From contig JAGGUH010000020.1 in the NCBI GenBank assembly GCA_021158645.1, positions 1 through 31,161 on the forward strand: a stretch of 31,161 nucleotides of DNA, written 5' to 3'. The DNA comes from a bacterium. GTDB taxonomy: Bacteria > Patescibacteriota > Minisyncoccia > UBA6257 > JAGGUH01. The translations under genes were made by a program, and so were the position numbers. The notes under the pieces were generated by a model. It was not told the origin of the DNA and did not search any database. It saw only the letters and a list, made by a program, of their open reading frames with translations. Numbering within the stretch: position 1 is the stretch's first letter; each line of letters opens with the position of its first letter. Of the stretch, positions 16,134 through 24,843 are shown in pieces.

Positions 16134-17309
16134 ATGATGGGGGAAAATGGAAACAATCTGGGAAATAAGGAAAATAATTTAGAAAATGAAGAAAAAATTA
16201 AAGATTTTGATGAAGAAGAAATAATCAAGGACTTTTTTTCATTAGAAGAGTCCAACGGAAATTATTTAGAAAAATTTTCAGAAACGATGGAGGATGTAAA
16301 AGGTGGAAAAAAAGATATAGAATGGGAAGATAAAGAATCTATCGAGAAGGTAGGAGAAGAAGAAATAGTAAAAAAAGAAAAAAACGAAGAGAATGAAATA
16401 AAAAATGATAAGAGTTTTGAAGTAGAAAAGGAACTTGAAGAAAATTTTAAAGAGGCAGTTTTTTTAATTGAGGTTGAAAAAATAAAGCCAAACCCCTATC
16501 AACCAAGAAAAGCTATTCATGATGATTCTTTATTTGAATTAGCCCAGTCAATTAGAAAGTTTGGAATTCTACAACCACTTGTAGTTCAAAAAAGAGAAAA
16601 TGTAAAGGAAAATGGCGTTGAGGTTTATTATGAGTTGATTGCGGGTCATAGAAGATTGGAAGCTGCAAAGATGATTGGGCTTGAAAGAGTGCCGGTAATT
16701 ATAAGAGAAGTTGATCAAAAAAAGGAGCAGTTGGAAATTGCTGTTATTGAAAATCTTCAAAGAGAAAACTTATCTCCAATTGAGGTTGCTCGGGCTTTTG
16801 CTCGGTTAATTGATGAGTTTGGAATGACTCAAAGAGAAATCGCTTTAAGGGTTGGAAAAAGTCGACAAGCAATTGCAAATATTTTGAGGTTGCTTCAACT
16901 TTCTGAAGCGGTTCAAAATGCATTAGAAGAAAAAAGAGTTTCCGAAACTCATGCAAGAATTTTACTTTCTCTTGAAAACGAAGAGGACCAAAAGTTTCTT
17001 TTAGAAAAAATTATCAAAGGAAATTTGACGACAAGACAAACTCAACTTTTAGCCCAAAAATTAGTTAAAAAAGAAGTAAAAGAAACTATTATTCCTCAAA
17101 TTAAAAAAGAAATTAATAAAAAAGAGAAAATAATGCCATCAAGTTTAAGTTCGTTCTTAAAAGAAGTTGAAAGACATCTCGAAGAGCAGTTTGGATGGAA
17201 TGCTTCAGTAATTCCAAAAGGAACGAATGGCTGTCAGGTGATTTTAGAATTTGGCTCGAAAGATGATTTAAAAAGTTTTTTAAGAAAAGTTTTTCAAGAT
17301 GAACTTTAA
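16134..17309 (+). CDS. parB: ParB/Spo0J-family chromosome partition protein
   Basis: Site-specific DNA-binding CTPase clamp that loads at parS sites and guides origin segregation. The first 105 residues are an unusual Glu/Lys/Asn-rich acidic extension. The ParB/sulfiredoxin core follows: NPYQPRK (120-126), SIRKFGILQPLVV, and G-H-R-R-L-E-A-A-K (171-179), the CTP-binding motif in its GHRR form rather than GERR. ENLQRENLSPIEVA (206-219) leads to a helix-turn-helix with MTQREIALRVGKSRQAIANI (231-250). A C-terminal dimerisation region ends the protein. No parA and no recognisable parS (CACGTG-centred palindrome) is in the window. A second ATG lies at 16137. The gene converges on tyrS with a 30-nt overlap. 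Confidence 0.93.
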   Translation: MMGENGNNLGNKENNLENEEKIKDFDEEEIIKDFFSLEESNGNYLEKFSETMEDVKGGKKDIEWEDKESIEKVGEEEIVKKEKNEENEIKNDKSFEVEKELEENFKEAVFLIEVEKIKPNPYQPRKAIHDDSLFELAQSIRKFGILQPLVVQKRENVKENGVEVYYELIAGHRRLEAAKMIGLERVPVIIREVDQKKEQLEIAVIENLQRENLSPIEVARAFARLIDEFGMTQREIALRVGKSRQAIANILRLLQLSEAVQNALEEKRVSETHARILLSLENEEDQKFLLEKIIKGNLTTRQTQLLAQKLVKKEVKETIIPQIKKEINKKEKIMPSSLSSFLKEVERHLEEQFGWNASVIPKGTNGCQVILEFGSKDDLKSFLRKVFQDEL

Positions 17310-18515
17310 AAATCTTTTTTTCCCGATTTTAAGAATTGCCATTTTTTTAATAGAAATCTGAAAAGTTTCAACAGGTGTTTCGATTATTTTTGAGCCACTC
17401 TTTTCTAAAACTTTTATTGCTTTTTGATTTATTAATCTTTTTACTTCGCTTTTTGATGAAAGAATTTTTTTCTTTGTTAAAATTTCCGGAAGGTTTATTT
17501 TTTTAGAAAAAATTTTAATTTCAGGAATTTGTTTTGGAATTCCTTTTTTTTGAAAAGCAATGGTAAAATAATTTTCGGCTTTTTTTGCTAATTTTTTTCC
17601 ATAAAGTTGCTTTGTGATATTAAAAGCAATTTTTGCTTTGAGGTCTTTTGGATGAATTATTCCTCTTTTAAAATTTTTTTCAAAATTTTCGATTTCTTTT
17701 TTTGAAAAATCAGAAAGCAATTTAAGATATTTAATCATCAAACGATCTGGAATTTTCATTATTTTTCCATAAATTTCTTCCGGGTTTTCATAAATTCCAA
17801 TATAATTTCCATAACTTTTTGACATCTTTTTTTTACCATCAAGACCTTCAATTAATGGCATTGTCATTATAATTTGAGAAGGCATTTTTTTTGCTTGCTG
17901 TAAAAATCTTCCAACAAGCATATTAAATTTTTGATCTGTGCCTCCAATTTCAATATCGGATTTAATTTTTAAAGAGTCATATCCTTGCATTAAAGGATAT
18001 AAAAATTCATGCAATTTAATTTCAATTTTATTTTTGTATCTTTCTTTAAAATCTTCTCTTTCTAAAATTTGAGCCACTGAAAAAAGAGAGGCAATTTCAA
18101 TGACTTCTTTTAATTTCATTTTGTTAAACCACTGACTATTAAAAAATACTTTTATTTTTTTTAAGTTTAAAATTTTTCCGAGTTGCTTTAGGTAAGTTTG
18201 AGCGTTTTTTTTGATTTCTTTTTCAGAAAGTTGAGGTCTGGTTTTTTTTCTTCCTGATGGATCTCCAACTTTAGCAGTGAAATCTCCAATAATAATTATT
18301 ACCTGATGTCCAAGTTCTTGAAATTCTTTTAGTTTTTTTAAAATTACCATATGACCTAAGTGAAGATCGGGAGCGGTTGGATCGGCGCCAAATTTAACTA
18401 TTAAGGGTCTTTTTTCCTTTTGAGCTAAAAGTAATTTCTCTTTTAATCCAGATACGGGAACGATTTCTTCTACATTTTCCGATAAAATTTTTAGTTGTTT
18501 TTCTAAATTTTTCAT
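17280..18515 (-). CDS. tyrS: Tyrosyl-tRNA synthetase (TyrZ-like, KMSKS type)
   Basis: Charges tRNA-Tyr with tyrosine. The class I Rossmann motifs are H-L-G-H (52-55) in KFGADPTAPDLHLGH, and K-M-S-K-S (230-234). KMSKS rather than the KFGKT of E. coli TyrS places it with the TyrZ subgroup. The region around 175-195 (QGYDSLKIKSDIEIGGTDQ) matches the tyrosine-recognition helix and following strand. An S4-like RNA-binding domain begins near 350. At 411 residues the length is normal. It is the last gene of the clpB-mreB-holB operon, starting directly after the holB stop, and its 3' end overlaps parB by 30 nt on the opposite strand. Confidence 0.95.
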   Translation of the reverse strand: MKNLEKQLKILSENVEEIVPVSGLKEKLLLAQKEKRPLIVKFGADPTAPDLHLGHMVILKKLKEFQELGHQVIIIIGDFTAKVGDPSGRKKTRPQLSEKEIKKNAQTYLKQLGKILNLKKIKVFFNSQWFNKMKLKEVIEIASLFSVAQILEREDFKERYKNKIEIKLHEFLYPLMQGYDSLKIKSDIEIGGTDQKFNMLVGRFLQQAKKMPSQIIMTMPLIEGLDGKKKMSKSYGNYIGIYENPEEIYGKIMKIPDRLMIKYLKLLSDFSKKEIENFEKNFKRGIIHPKDLKAKIAFNITKQLYGKKLAKKAENYFTIAFQKKGIPKQIPEIKIFSKKINLPEILTKKKILSSKSEVKRLINQKAIKVLEKSGSKIIETPVETFQISIKKMAILKIGKKRFLKFILKNFS

Positions 18516-19370
18516 TTAGGTAGATAAAGCAAAGTATTCTAATACTAAATTGGGGCTAATTTTTTTAAAATTAATCAACCAATAATTATTAAATAAATTT
18601 TTTGTTAAATTTAAAGTTTCTTTGTCTTTTTTTCTAATTAATTCTTTTTCCAAAAAAAGAAAAATTTCTTCAAAAAAAGAATTTAAACTGTCAGAATCAA
18701 TTAAATCCAAAAAGTTTAATTTTTCTTTAATATCTGAAGTTAAAAATTTAGAAATACCTTCTTTAAAGAAAAAGTATCTTTCTTTGTTTTCTAAAATTTT
18801 AAGTGCTTTTTGGGGCGAACCAAAAGAAAGTGAAGCAATTTCTTTTATTTCTTTTTCTTTCAATTCTTTAAAATTGCTTTTCAGAAATTCTTCAATCTCG
18901 TTAAGGGATAATGGCAAAAACTGAATTTTTACTAATCGTGATAAAATTGTTTCTAAAAGTTGAGATGGAAGTTGACTGATTAAAATTAAATAGGTGTTTT
19001 TTGGAGGTTCTTCTAAAATTTTCAATAAAGCATTTTGGGCTTCAAAGGTTAGAAGATGGGCTTCGTCAATTATTCCGATTTTTTTTTGGGACGATGTTAA
19101 ACTTAAAAAGTTAATTAGATTTTTAACATCTTTAATACTAATTGAATTTTCAAAGTTTATCAATGATAAATCTGAATTTTTTTGGGAAACTAATTTGTTT
19201 TTGGAAATAACAAAAATTTCTTGGGGCAAAGTTAAACTTTTTGCAAGGTCAATTGCAAAAGTAAGTTTTCCAATTCCTTCTTTTCCGGAAAAAAGATAAC
19301 TTGAGAAAAGACGATTTTTTTCTTTTATTTTTTTGAAATAATTAATTTGGATTTTATGTCCAAAAATCAT
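18516..19370 (-). CDS. holB: DNA polymerase III delta-prime subunit (clamp-loader AAA+ protein)
   Basis: Clamp-loader subunit that helps place the sliding clamp on primed DNA. Visible marks are SYLFSGKEGIGK (Walker A region, about 24-35), IIDEAHLLTFEAQNALLKIL followed by EEPP, and ISQLPSQLLETILSRL carrying the sensor and S-R-L/C motif. At 284 residues it is slightly short, and the usual four-cysteine zinc finger is absent, since no cysteine is seen. DnaX (gamma/tau) is the main alternative, but a good ATP site can persist in HolB and the protein lacks DnaX length. The start overlaps the mreB stop by 4 nt, and tyrS follows without a gap. Confidence 0.82.
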   Translation of the reverse strand: MIFGHKIQINYFKKIKEKNRLFSSYLFSGKEGIGKLTFAIDLAKSLTLPQEIFVISKNKLVSQKNSDLSLINFENSISIKDVKNLINFLSLTSSQKKIGIIDEAHLLTFEAQNALLKILEEPPKNTYLILISQLPSQLLETILSRLVKIQFLPLSLNEIEEFLKSNFKELKEKEIKEIASLSFGSPQKALKILENKERYFFFKEGISKFLTSDIKEKLNFLDLIDSDSLNSFFEEIFLFLEKELIRKKDKETLNLTKNLFNNYWLINFKKISPNLVLEYFALST

Positions 19371-20380
19371 TTTTTTGAAAAAACAGTTCTTTTATAAAGA
19401 TCTAAATGTTCTAAAATAATTCCAGTTCCTTTAGCAACGCAAAAAAGAGGCGTTTCGGTTGTATATACAGGCACTCCAACCACTTTTTCTATGAATCTTG
19501 CCATTCCTCTTAAAAGAGCACCTCCACCAGTGAGAATAATTCCTTTTTCCATAATGTCGGCAATAAGTTCCGGTGGACTATGTAAAAACACCTGTTTGAT
19601 TGAAGCAGCAATTTCTTGAAGTTGAGAGAAAATTGCTTCAGCAATTTCATCAGAATTAATTATAACTAAACGTGGCATTCCTGACGGAAGATCTCTCCCT
19701 TTAACTTTCATTTCTTTTTTTTCGACTTCTGGTTCTGGTAGTGCTGCACCAATTTCAATTTTAATTTTTTCTGCTGTTTGTTCGCCAATTGCTAAATTGT
19801 ATTTTTTTTTAAGATAATCAGCAATTGCTTGATCAAATTTATTTCCGGCAATTCTTACTGATGCGAAAGAAACAATTCCTCCAAGAGAAATAATTGCAAT
19901 TTCACTGGTCCCACCACCGATGTTAACAATCATATTTCCTGATGGGGAGTTAATTGGGACTCCAGCCCCAAGAGCTGCCAGAATTGGTTCTTTTACCACA
20001 AAAGCATTTTTTGCTCCACTTTCCATAGCAGCATTAACTACGGCTCTTCTTTCGGTAGAAGTAATTCCGGCAGGTACCGAAATAATAACATCCGGTTTTA
20101 CTAAATTCCAAAATGGCAATGCTTTTGAAATAAAGTATTTTAGCATTGCTTGGGTAACATAATATTCAGCAACAACGCCATCTTTTAATGGTTTTCTTAC
20201 TTCAATTTCTCCTGGAGTTTTTCCAAGCATTTTTTTTGCTACTTTTCCAACAGCAATAATTTTTTTACTGAAAACATCAACTGCAACAATTGATGGCTCG
20301 TTGCAAACGATTCCTTTATGAGGTGTAAATACTAAAGTATTAGTAGTTCCGAGATCAATGCCGAGTTTTTTTGTAAACAT
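19367..20380 (-). CDS. mreB: Rod shape-determining protein MreB
   Basis: Bacterial actin that forms membrane-associated filaments and directs lateral wall synthesis. The phosphate-1 loop is IDLGTTNTLVF near residue 8, then GIVCNEPSIVAVD. The region near 110-125 carries SVPAGITSTERRAV, and the phosphate-2 and adenosine regions read NIGGGTSEIAII and ILTGGGALLRG. The length of 337 residues is normal. mreC and mreD are not adjacent; instead clpB lies 12 nt upstream and holB overlaps downstream by 4 nt. With ftsW nearby, this supports a walled, possibly rod-shaped cell. Confidence 0.96.
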   Translation of the reverse strand: MFTKKLGIDLGTTNTLVFTPHKGIVCNEPSIVAVDVFSKKIIAVGKVAKKMLGKTPGEIEVRKPLKDGVVAEYYVTQAMLKYFISKALPFWNLVKPDVIISVPAGITSTERRAVVNAAMESGAKNAFVVKEPILAALGAGVPINSPSGNMIVNIGGGTSEIAIISLGGIVSFASVRIAGNKFDQAIADYLKKKYNLAIGEQTAEKIKIEIGAALPEPEVEKKEMKVKGRDLPSGMPRLVIINSDEIAEAIFSQLQEIAASIKQVFLHSPPELIADIMEKGIILTGGGALLRGMARFIEKVVGVPVYTTETPLFCVAKGTGIILEHLDLYKRTVFSKK

Positions 20381-20392
20381 ATCTAAAATTTT

Positions 20393-23017
20393 TTATACAA
20401 AGATAATTTCACCTTTTTTGAGTTTAATTTTAAATTTTTTATTCTTTTTAATTTTACCGGCAATAATTTGAGTTGCAAAAGGATTTAGAATAACCCGATC
20501 GATTAATCGTTTCAATGGGCGAGCCCCATATTCTGGTGAAAATCCTTTTTCGACCAAATATCTTTTTGCTTCTTTTGTTAATTCAATTGAAATTCCTTTC
20601 TTTTTTAATCTTTCTTTTATTGCTTCTATTTGGAGATCAACAATTTTTTCCATATCATTTTTTGAAAGCGGTTTAAAGATAATTATCTCATCGATCCGAT
20701 TTAAAAATTCTGGCTTAAATTTTGATTTTAAAATTCCTAAAATTTTTTTTTGGTAATCAGATAAAATTTCTTTTTGTTTTTCTTTTTCATCAGAATGGGT
20801 TTTAAATCCAATAGAACCACCAGTTTCTTTAAAAAGATAAGTTCCCAAATTGGAAGTCATAATGATGACAGAATTTTTGAAGTTAACTTTTCTTCCTTTG
20901 CCATCGGTAAGATGACCTTCGTCTAAAATTTGGAGTAAAAGATTAAATACTTCAGGATTTGCTTTTTCGATTTCATCAAATAAAATCAAGGAGTATGGTC
21001 GGTGTCGGATTATATCGGTAAGTTGGCCTCCTTCTTCCCAGCCAACATATCCCGGAGGAGAACCAATTAAGCGAGATACAGAGTGTCTTTCCATATATTC
21101 GCTCATATCAATTCTTACCATTGAATTTTCATCATTAAACATAAATTCAGCCAGTGCTTTTGCAAGTTCGGTTTTTCCAACTCCAGTTGGACCTAAAAAC
21201 ATAAACGAGCCGATAGGTCGATTTTCATCGGTAAAACCAACTCTGGCTCTTCTAATTGCATTTGAAACTGCTTTTATTGCTTCATTTTGTCCAATAACTC
21301 TTTTGGCTAAAATTTCTTCCATTTTTAGAAGTTTTTTTACTTCGGGTTCTAAAATTTTTGCAACCGGGATTCCGGTCCAAGAAGCAACTACTTTAGCAAT
21401 ATCTTCTTTAGTGATTTCTTCTTTAAAATATCTTTTAGAATTTTTTTTAATTTTTGATTCTAATTCGTTTAGTTTTCTTTCTTTTTCTGGCAAGATAGCA
21501 TAAATGATTTGAGCCACTTTTTCTAAATTTCCTTTTCTTTCCTCAACTTCCTTTTCTTCTTTTAATCTTTCAATTTCTGCTTTTAATTGATGAATTTTTT
21601 CGAATCTTTGTTTTTCTTCTTGGTAAAACTTTTCTTCTTTTTCTCTTTTTTGATATAATTTTTTTAACTCTTTTTCAATTTTTTTTATTTTTGCTAAATT
21701 AGATTTTGTTTTTTGTTCTTTTTTTAATGCTTCTTTTTCTAATTCATATCTAAAAATTTCTTTATTTATATTTTCTAAATCTGGAGGCAGAGTGTCTTGC
21801 TGAATTCTTAAAGAAGAAGCGGCTTCATCTATTAAATCGATTGCTTTATCAGGAAGAAAACGATCGGTAATATAACGACTTGATAAGTTTACTGCCTCAA
21901 CGATTGCCTCGTCAGAAATTTTTACATTATGATGTAGTTCATATCTTTGTTTAAGGCCTCTTAAGATAGCGATTGAATCTTTGATTGTTGGCTCGTCAAC
22001 TATTACTGGTTGAAATCTTCGTTCCAAAGCAGGATCTCTTTCAATATAACGATGATATTCTTTAGTAGTAGTGGCACCAATACATCGCAATTCGCCTCTT
22101 GCCAGGGCAGGTTTTAGCATATTAGAAGCATCAATTGCTCCTTCGGCAGCACCAGCCCCAATAACGGTATGGATTTCATCAATAAAGAGGATGACTTTAC
22201 CTTTTGATTTTTCAATTTCTCTTAAAAAAGTTTTTAATCTTTCTTCAAATTCGCCTCGAAAACGGGTTCCGGCAATCATTGCGCTTAAATCAAGCATTAT
22301 GATTTCTTTATTTCTTAAAATTTGAGGCACTTCGCTTTTAACAATTTTTTGAGCCAGTCCTTCAACAATGGCAGTTTTTCCAACTCCTGGTTCTCCGATT
22401 AAGACCGGATTATTTTTAGTTTTTCGAGAAAGAATTTGAATAATTCTTTTTATTTCTTTTTCCCGACCAATTACTGGATCAAGTTTTTGTTTTTTTGCCA
22501 TATCGCATAAATTTACTCCGAATCTTTCTAAAACTCTAAATTTATTTTCTGGCATTTCATCAATAATTTTTTCTCCGCCTCGCAATTTTTTAATTATTGA
22601 GAAGATTTCATTGTTTTTTATTCCATAGGCGCTTAAAATGCTTTTTGCCGGGGAGGGGATTTCGTTTAATGAAAGTAAAATATGTTCACAGGAGATATAT
22701 TCGTCTCCCATTTCTTTTGCTTTTTTTTGGGCATTATCTAAAATTTCCATTACCTCTCTTGATAAATAAAGTTGTCCAACAATTCCTCCTCCTAAAAGTT
22801 TTGGCAGAGAATTTAATTCTTGATTTATTGATGCCTCAAGCCCGGCTAAATTAACTTTCAAATTTTGCAGAATTGGTAGAATTAAAGAATCTTTTTGACG
22901 CAAAAGAGAAGCAAGGATATGGATTGCTCTTAAATCACTATGAGATTTCATAGTCGCAATTTCTTGAGCCATTTGCAATGCCTCTTGGGCTTTAAAAGTA
23001 AATTTATGGAATTGCAT
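20393..23017 (-). CDS. clpB: ClpB-type AAA+ disaggregase with an IGF tripeptide insert
   Basis: Two-ring AAA+ unfoldase. The N domain (1-145) carries two Clp repeats. The first AAA domain has Walker A GEPGVGKT (208-215), and a long coiled-coil middle domain (about 405-525) is typical of ClpB rather than ClpC. The second AAA domain has Walker A GPTGVGKT (609-616), followed by LIGSPPGYVGWEEGG and the C-terminal F-S-P-E-Y-G-A-R-P-L-K-R motif. Long M domain and 874 residues indicate a disaggregase working with DnaK. After MTSNLG (720-725), however, there is an insert of about 20 residues containing I-G-F (736-738), where ClpA and ClpC carry their ClpP-docking tripeptide. ClpB normally lacks it. 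First gene of its operon; mreB follows after 12 nt. Confidence 0.92.
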   Translation of the reverse strand: MQFHKFTFKAQEALQMAQEIATMKSHSDLRAIHILASLLRQKDSLILPILQNLKVNLAGLEASINQELNSLPKLLGGGIVGQLYLSREVMEILDNAQKKAKEMGDEYISCEHILLSLNEIPSPAKSILSAYGIKNNEIFSIIKKLRGGEKIIDEMPENKFRVLERFGVNLCDMAKKQKLDPVIGREKEIKRIIQILSRKTKNNPVLIGEPGVGKTAIVEGLAQKIVKSEVPQILRNKEIIMLDLSAMIAGTRFRGEFEERLKTFLREIEKSKGKVILFIDEIHTVIGAGAAEGAIDASNMLKPALARGELRCIGATTTKEYHRYIERDPALERRFQPVIVDEPTIKDSIAILRGLKQRYELHHNVKISDEAIVEAVNLSSRYITDRFLPDKAIDLIDEAASSLRIQQDTLPPDLENINKEIFRYELEKEALKKEQKTKSNLAKIKKIEKELKKLYQKREKEEKFYQEEKQRFEKIHQLKAEIERLKEEKEVEERKGNLEKVAQIIYAILPEKERKLNELESKIKKNSKRYFKEEITKEDIAKVVASWTGIPVAKILEPEVKKLLKMEEILAKRVIGQNEAIKAVSNAIRRARVGFTDENRPIGSFMFLGPTGVGKTELAKALAEFMFNDENSMVRIDMSEYMERHSVSRLIGSPPGYVGWEEGGQLTDIIRHRPYSLILFDEIEKANPEVFNLLLQILDEGHLTDGKGRKVNFKNSVIIMTSNLGTYLFKETGGSIGFKTHSDEKEKQKEILSDYQKKILGILKSKFKPEFLNRIDEIIIFKPLSKNDMEKIVDLQIEAIKERLKKKGISIELTKEAKRYLVEKGFSPEYGARPLKRLIDRVILNPFATQIIAGKIKKNKKFKIKLKKGEIIFV

Positions 23018-23026
23018 TTTGCTTAT

Positions 23027-23054
23027 ATTTTACTCATTGGTTAATAAAAATCAA
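23027..23054 (-). promoter_or_regulatory. Candidate promoter of the clpB operon
   Basis: Minus strand TTGATT (23054-23049) is followed by a 16-nt spacer and TAAAAT (23032-23027, five of six). Only 9 nt separate the -10 box from ATG 23017, so the transcript would be leaderless or nearly so. No CIRCE-like inverted repeat was seen. Confidence 0.45.
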
Positions 23055-23297
23055 TATCTGTAAAATTTTATAACATTGTTTACAATAAAAAAGTTTTTTT
23101 AAAAAAATATAAAATAGAATTAAGAAAAATAAAAGTTTAAAATATCTTTGATTGTTAAAATCTTATTATGTGTAATGTTATTATAAGGCAGGATAGATAT
23201 TTGGCAATGAAAAATTATTAAATAAGTTTTTTTAATTTTTAATTTAAAATTTAATGGCAAGTTTTAGATTAAAAAACTGGAAATGAAAAAAAATTTT

Positions 23298-23305
23298 TAT
23301 AAAAT
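23298..23305 (+). promoter_or_regulatory. Candidate -10 box of ftsW
   Basis: TATAAA/TAAAAT (23298-23305) ends 7-9 nt before ATG 23313. The -35 region is weak (CTGGAA), so this is a tentative call. No Shine-Dalgarno is visible. Confidence 0.35.
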
Positions 23306-23312
23306 TTGATTT

Positions 23313-24401
23313 ATGAGAAAGCATTCGCCTGATTTAATTTTTTTAGGACTTTTATTTATTCTTATAATAATTGGGTTTGCAATTTTGTCTTCGGTTTCGG
23401 CTCCAATTGCTAAAGTCAAATTTAATAATCCATATTTTTATTTAGAACATCAACTTGAATTTGGATTTTCTCTTGGAGTTTTAGGGTTTCTTTTTGGATA
23501 TTATTTTTATTATCTTCGATTAAAAAAAATTTCTTTAATTCTTTTAATTTTTAATATCGTTCTTTTGGTTTTAGTTTTTTCTCCATTAGGAATAACTCAA
23601 AAAGGAGCCACTCGTTGGTTGAATTTTTTTGGTATTTGGTTTCAACCATCTCAACTTTTAAAACTTACATTTTTTTTGTACCTGTCGGCTTGGCTTTCTT
23701 TGCAAGAAAAATCAAAAAGTTTTAAAAAGGGATATTTGCCTTTTTTAATTATTTGTAGCGTTATCGGGTTTTTGCTTATTAAACAACCGGCAACTTCATT
23801 TTGCATTTTGACTTTAACTTCAGCCCTGATTTTATATTTTTTAGCCGGAGCAAGGTTTAGTTTTATTTCTTTAACTTTTTTATTGGGTTTAATTATTTTT
23901 ATGACTTTAATTATTTTTTCTCCTTATCGAATGCGGCGAGTATCTACATTTTTAAATCCAAATGTTGATCCTCAAGGTGCAAGTTATCAAATCAATCAAG
24001 GACTTATTGCTATTGGCTCTGGAGGAATTTTTGGAAAGGGATTTGGCAGTTCGGTTTTAAAAAGAAAATTTTTACCAGAAGTAATTTCTGATTCAGTTTT
24101 TTCGATAATTTGCGAAGAACTTGGTTTTATAAGAACGATTTTTCTTTTGCTTTTATATTTTATTTTTACTTTAAGAATTTTCAAAATTGGAAAAAGGGCT
24201 CCAGATGATTTTTCAAGATACTTTACTTTTTCGGTGGGAATTGTATTTTTGCTTGAAAGTTTAATTCATATTGCCTCTAATTTAGGACTTTTGCCATTTT
24301 GTGGGCTTGGTTTGCCTTTAATAAGTTATAGTAGCAGTTCTTTAGTGGTTTATTTAACTTTATTTGGAATAGTAGCAGGAATTTCAAGGTTTACTTTGTA
24401 A
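23313..24401 (+). CDS. ftsW: SEDS-family peptidoglycan glycosyltransferase FtsW/RodA
   Basis: Polymerises lipid II into glycan strands with a partner class B PBP. The 362 residues form about ten membrane helices. Family marks are G-A-T-R-W-L-N (98-104), W-F-Q-P-S-Q-L-L-K (109-117), N-P-x3-D-P-Q-G-A-S-Y-Q-I-N-Q-G (from 215), G-x-G-F-G-S-S and L-P-E-V-I-S-D-S-V-F with D260 at the position of the catalytic aspartate, then E-E-L-G. The conserved P-D-x-G-T motif after helix 5 reads Q-P-A-T-S-F (158-163), losing its aspartate. FtsW is favoured over RodA from the motif wording and gene-end pattern, but they are hard to separate. It is divergent from clpB across 295 AT-rich bases. Confidence 0.88.
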   Translation: MRKHSPDLIFLGLLFILIIIGFAILSSVSAPIAKVKFNNPYFYLEHQLEFGFSLGVLGFLFGYYFYYLRLKKISLILLIFNIVLLVLVFSPLGITQKGATRWLNFFGIWFQPSQLLKLTFFLYLSAWLSLQEKSKSFKKGYLPFLIICSVIGFLLIKQPATSFCILTLTSALILYFLAGARFSFISLTFLLGLIIFMTLIIFSPYRMRRVSTFLNPNVDPQGASYQINQGLIAIGSGGIFGKGFGSSVLKRKFLPEVISDSVFSIICEELGFIRTIFLLLLYFIFTLRIFKIGKRAPDDFSRYFTFSVGIVFLLESLIHIASNLGLLPFCGLGLPLISYSSSSLVVYLTLFGIVAGISRFTL

Positions 24402-24455
24402 AAATGTGGATAACTTTACTTGAAATGATTTAATTTTTGATTACCATAATAAGTA

Positions 24456-24527
24456 AGGTTTGATGCTTGTAAATTTAAAAGCATCAAACTTAACCAAACA
24501 ATTTCAACTTAAATTGGGATTGTTTGG
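24456..24527 (+). repeat. Two tandem stem-loops upstream of the SPW gene
   Basis: The first stem pairs GTTTGATGCT (24458-24467) with AGCATCAAAC (24480-24489), with two more flanking pairs. The second pairs CCAAACAAT (24494-24502) with ATTGTTTGG (24519-24527). Neither is followed by a T tract, so they are not classical terminators. They lie between ftsW and the small membrane protein gene. Confidence 0.75.
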
Positions 24528-24560
24528 TAAAGGGCGAGAAAATTTAATTTTTTGTTAAAT

Positions 24561-24752
24561 ATGAGTAAAACATTAAATTGGCTTTTAGTTCTTGTTGGAA
24601 TTTGGTTGATTATTGCTCCTTGGGTGCTAAATTTTAGTGACAATCCCGGAGCAATGTGGAATAGTATTATTTTTGGAGTTATCGTTGGAGTTATTAATTT
24701 AGTTGGATCTTTAGGAGGAGGCAAAAAGGAAAAAGAAGAACCTACGGTTTAA
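24561..24752 (+). CDS. Small SPW-motif membrane protein
   Basis: A 63-residue protein with two hydrophobic helices around a short loop. The first carries L-V-G-I-W-L-I-I-A-P-W-V-L, a form of the SPW repeat motif (here A-P-W), followed by a loop N-F-S-D-N-P-G-A-M-W-N and the second helix IIFGVIVGVINLVGSL. The tail is charged. SPW proteins are small bacterial and archaeal membrane proteins without a settled function. ATG 24561 is chosen over TTG 24552. Tandem stem-loops precede the gene and a strong terminator follows, so it appears to be monocistronic. Confidence 0.75.
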   Translation: MSKTLNWLLVLVGIWLIIAPWVLNFSDNPGAMWNSIIFGVIVGVINLVGSLGGGKKEKEEPTV

Positions 24753-24787
24753 AAAAAATCTAAAAGATAGATTTCAATAAACTAAAT

Positions 24788-24826
24788 AAAAAAACTCCGC
24801 GCCTTAACCAAGGAGCGGAGTTTTTT
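24788..24826 (+). terminator. Rho-independent terminator
   Basis: A 12-bp stem AAAAAACTCCGC / GCGGAGTTTTTT continues past one mismatch into CCTT/AAGG with an AACC loop, and ends in six T. It separates the SPW gene from queA. Its symmetry means it could also work on the minus strand. Confidence 0.93.
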
Positions 24827-24843
24827 AAAATAATTGAAAATTT

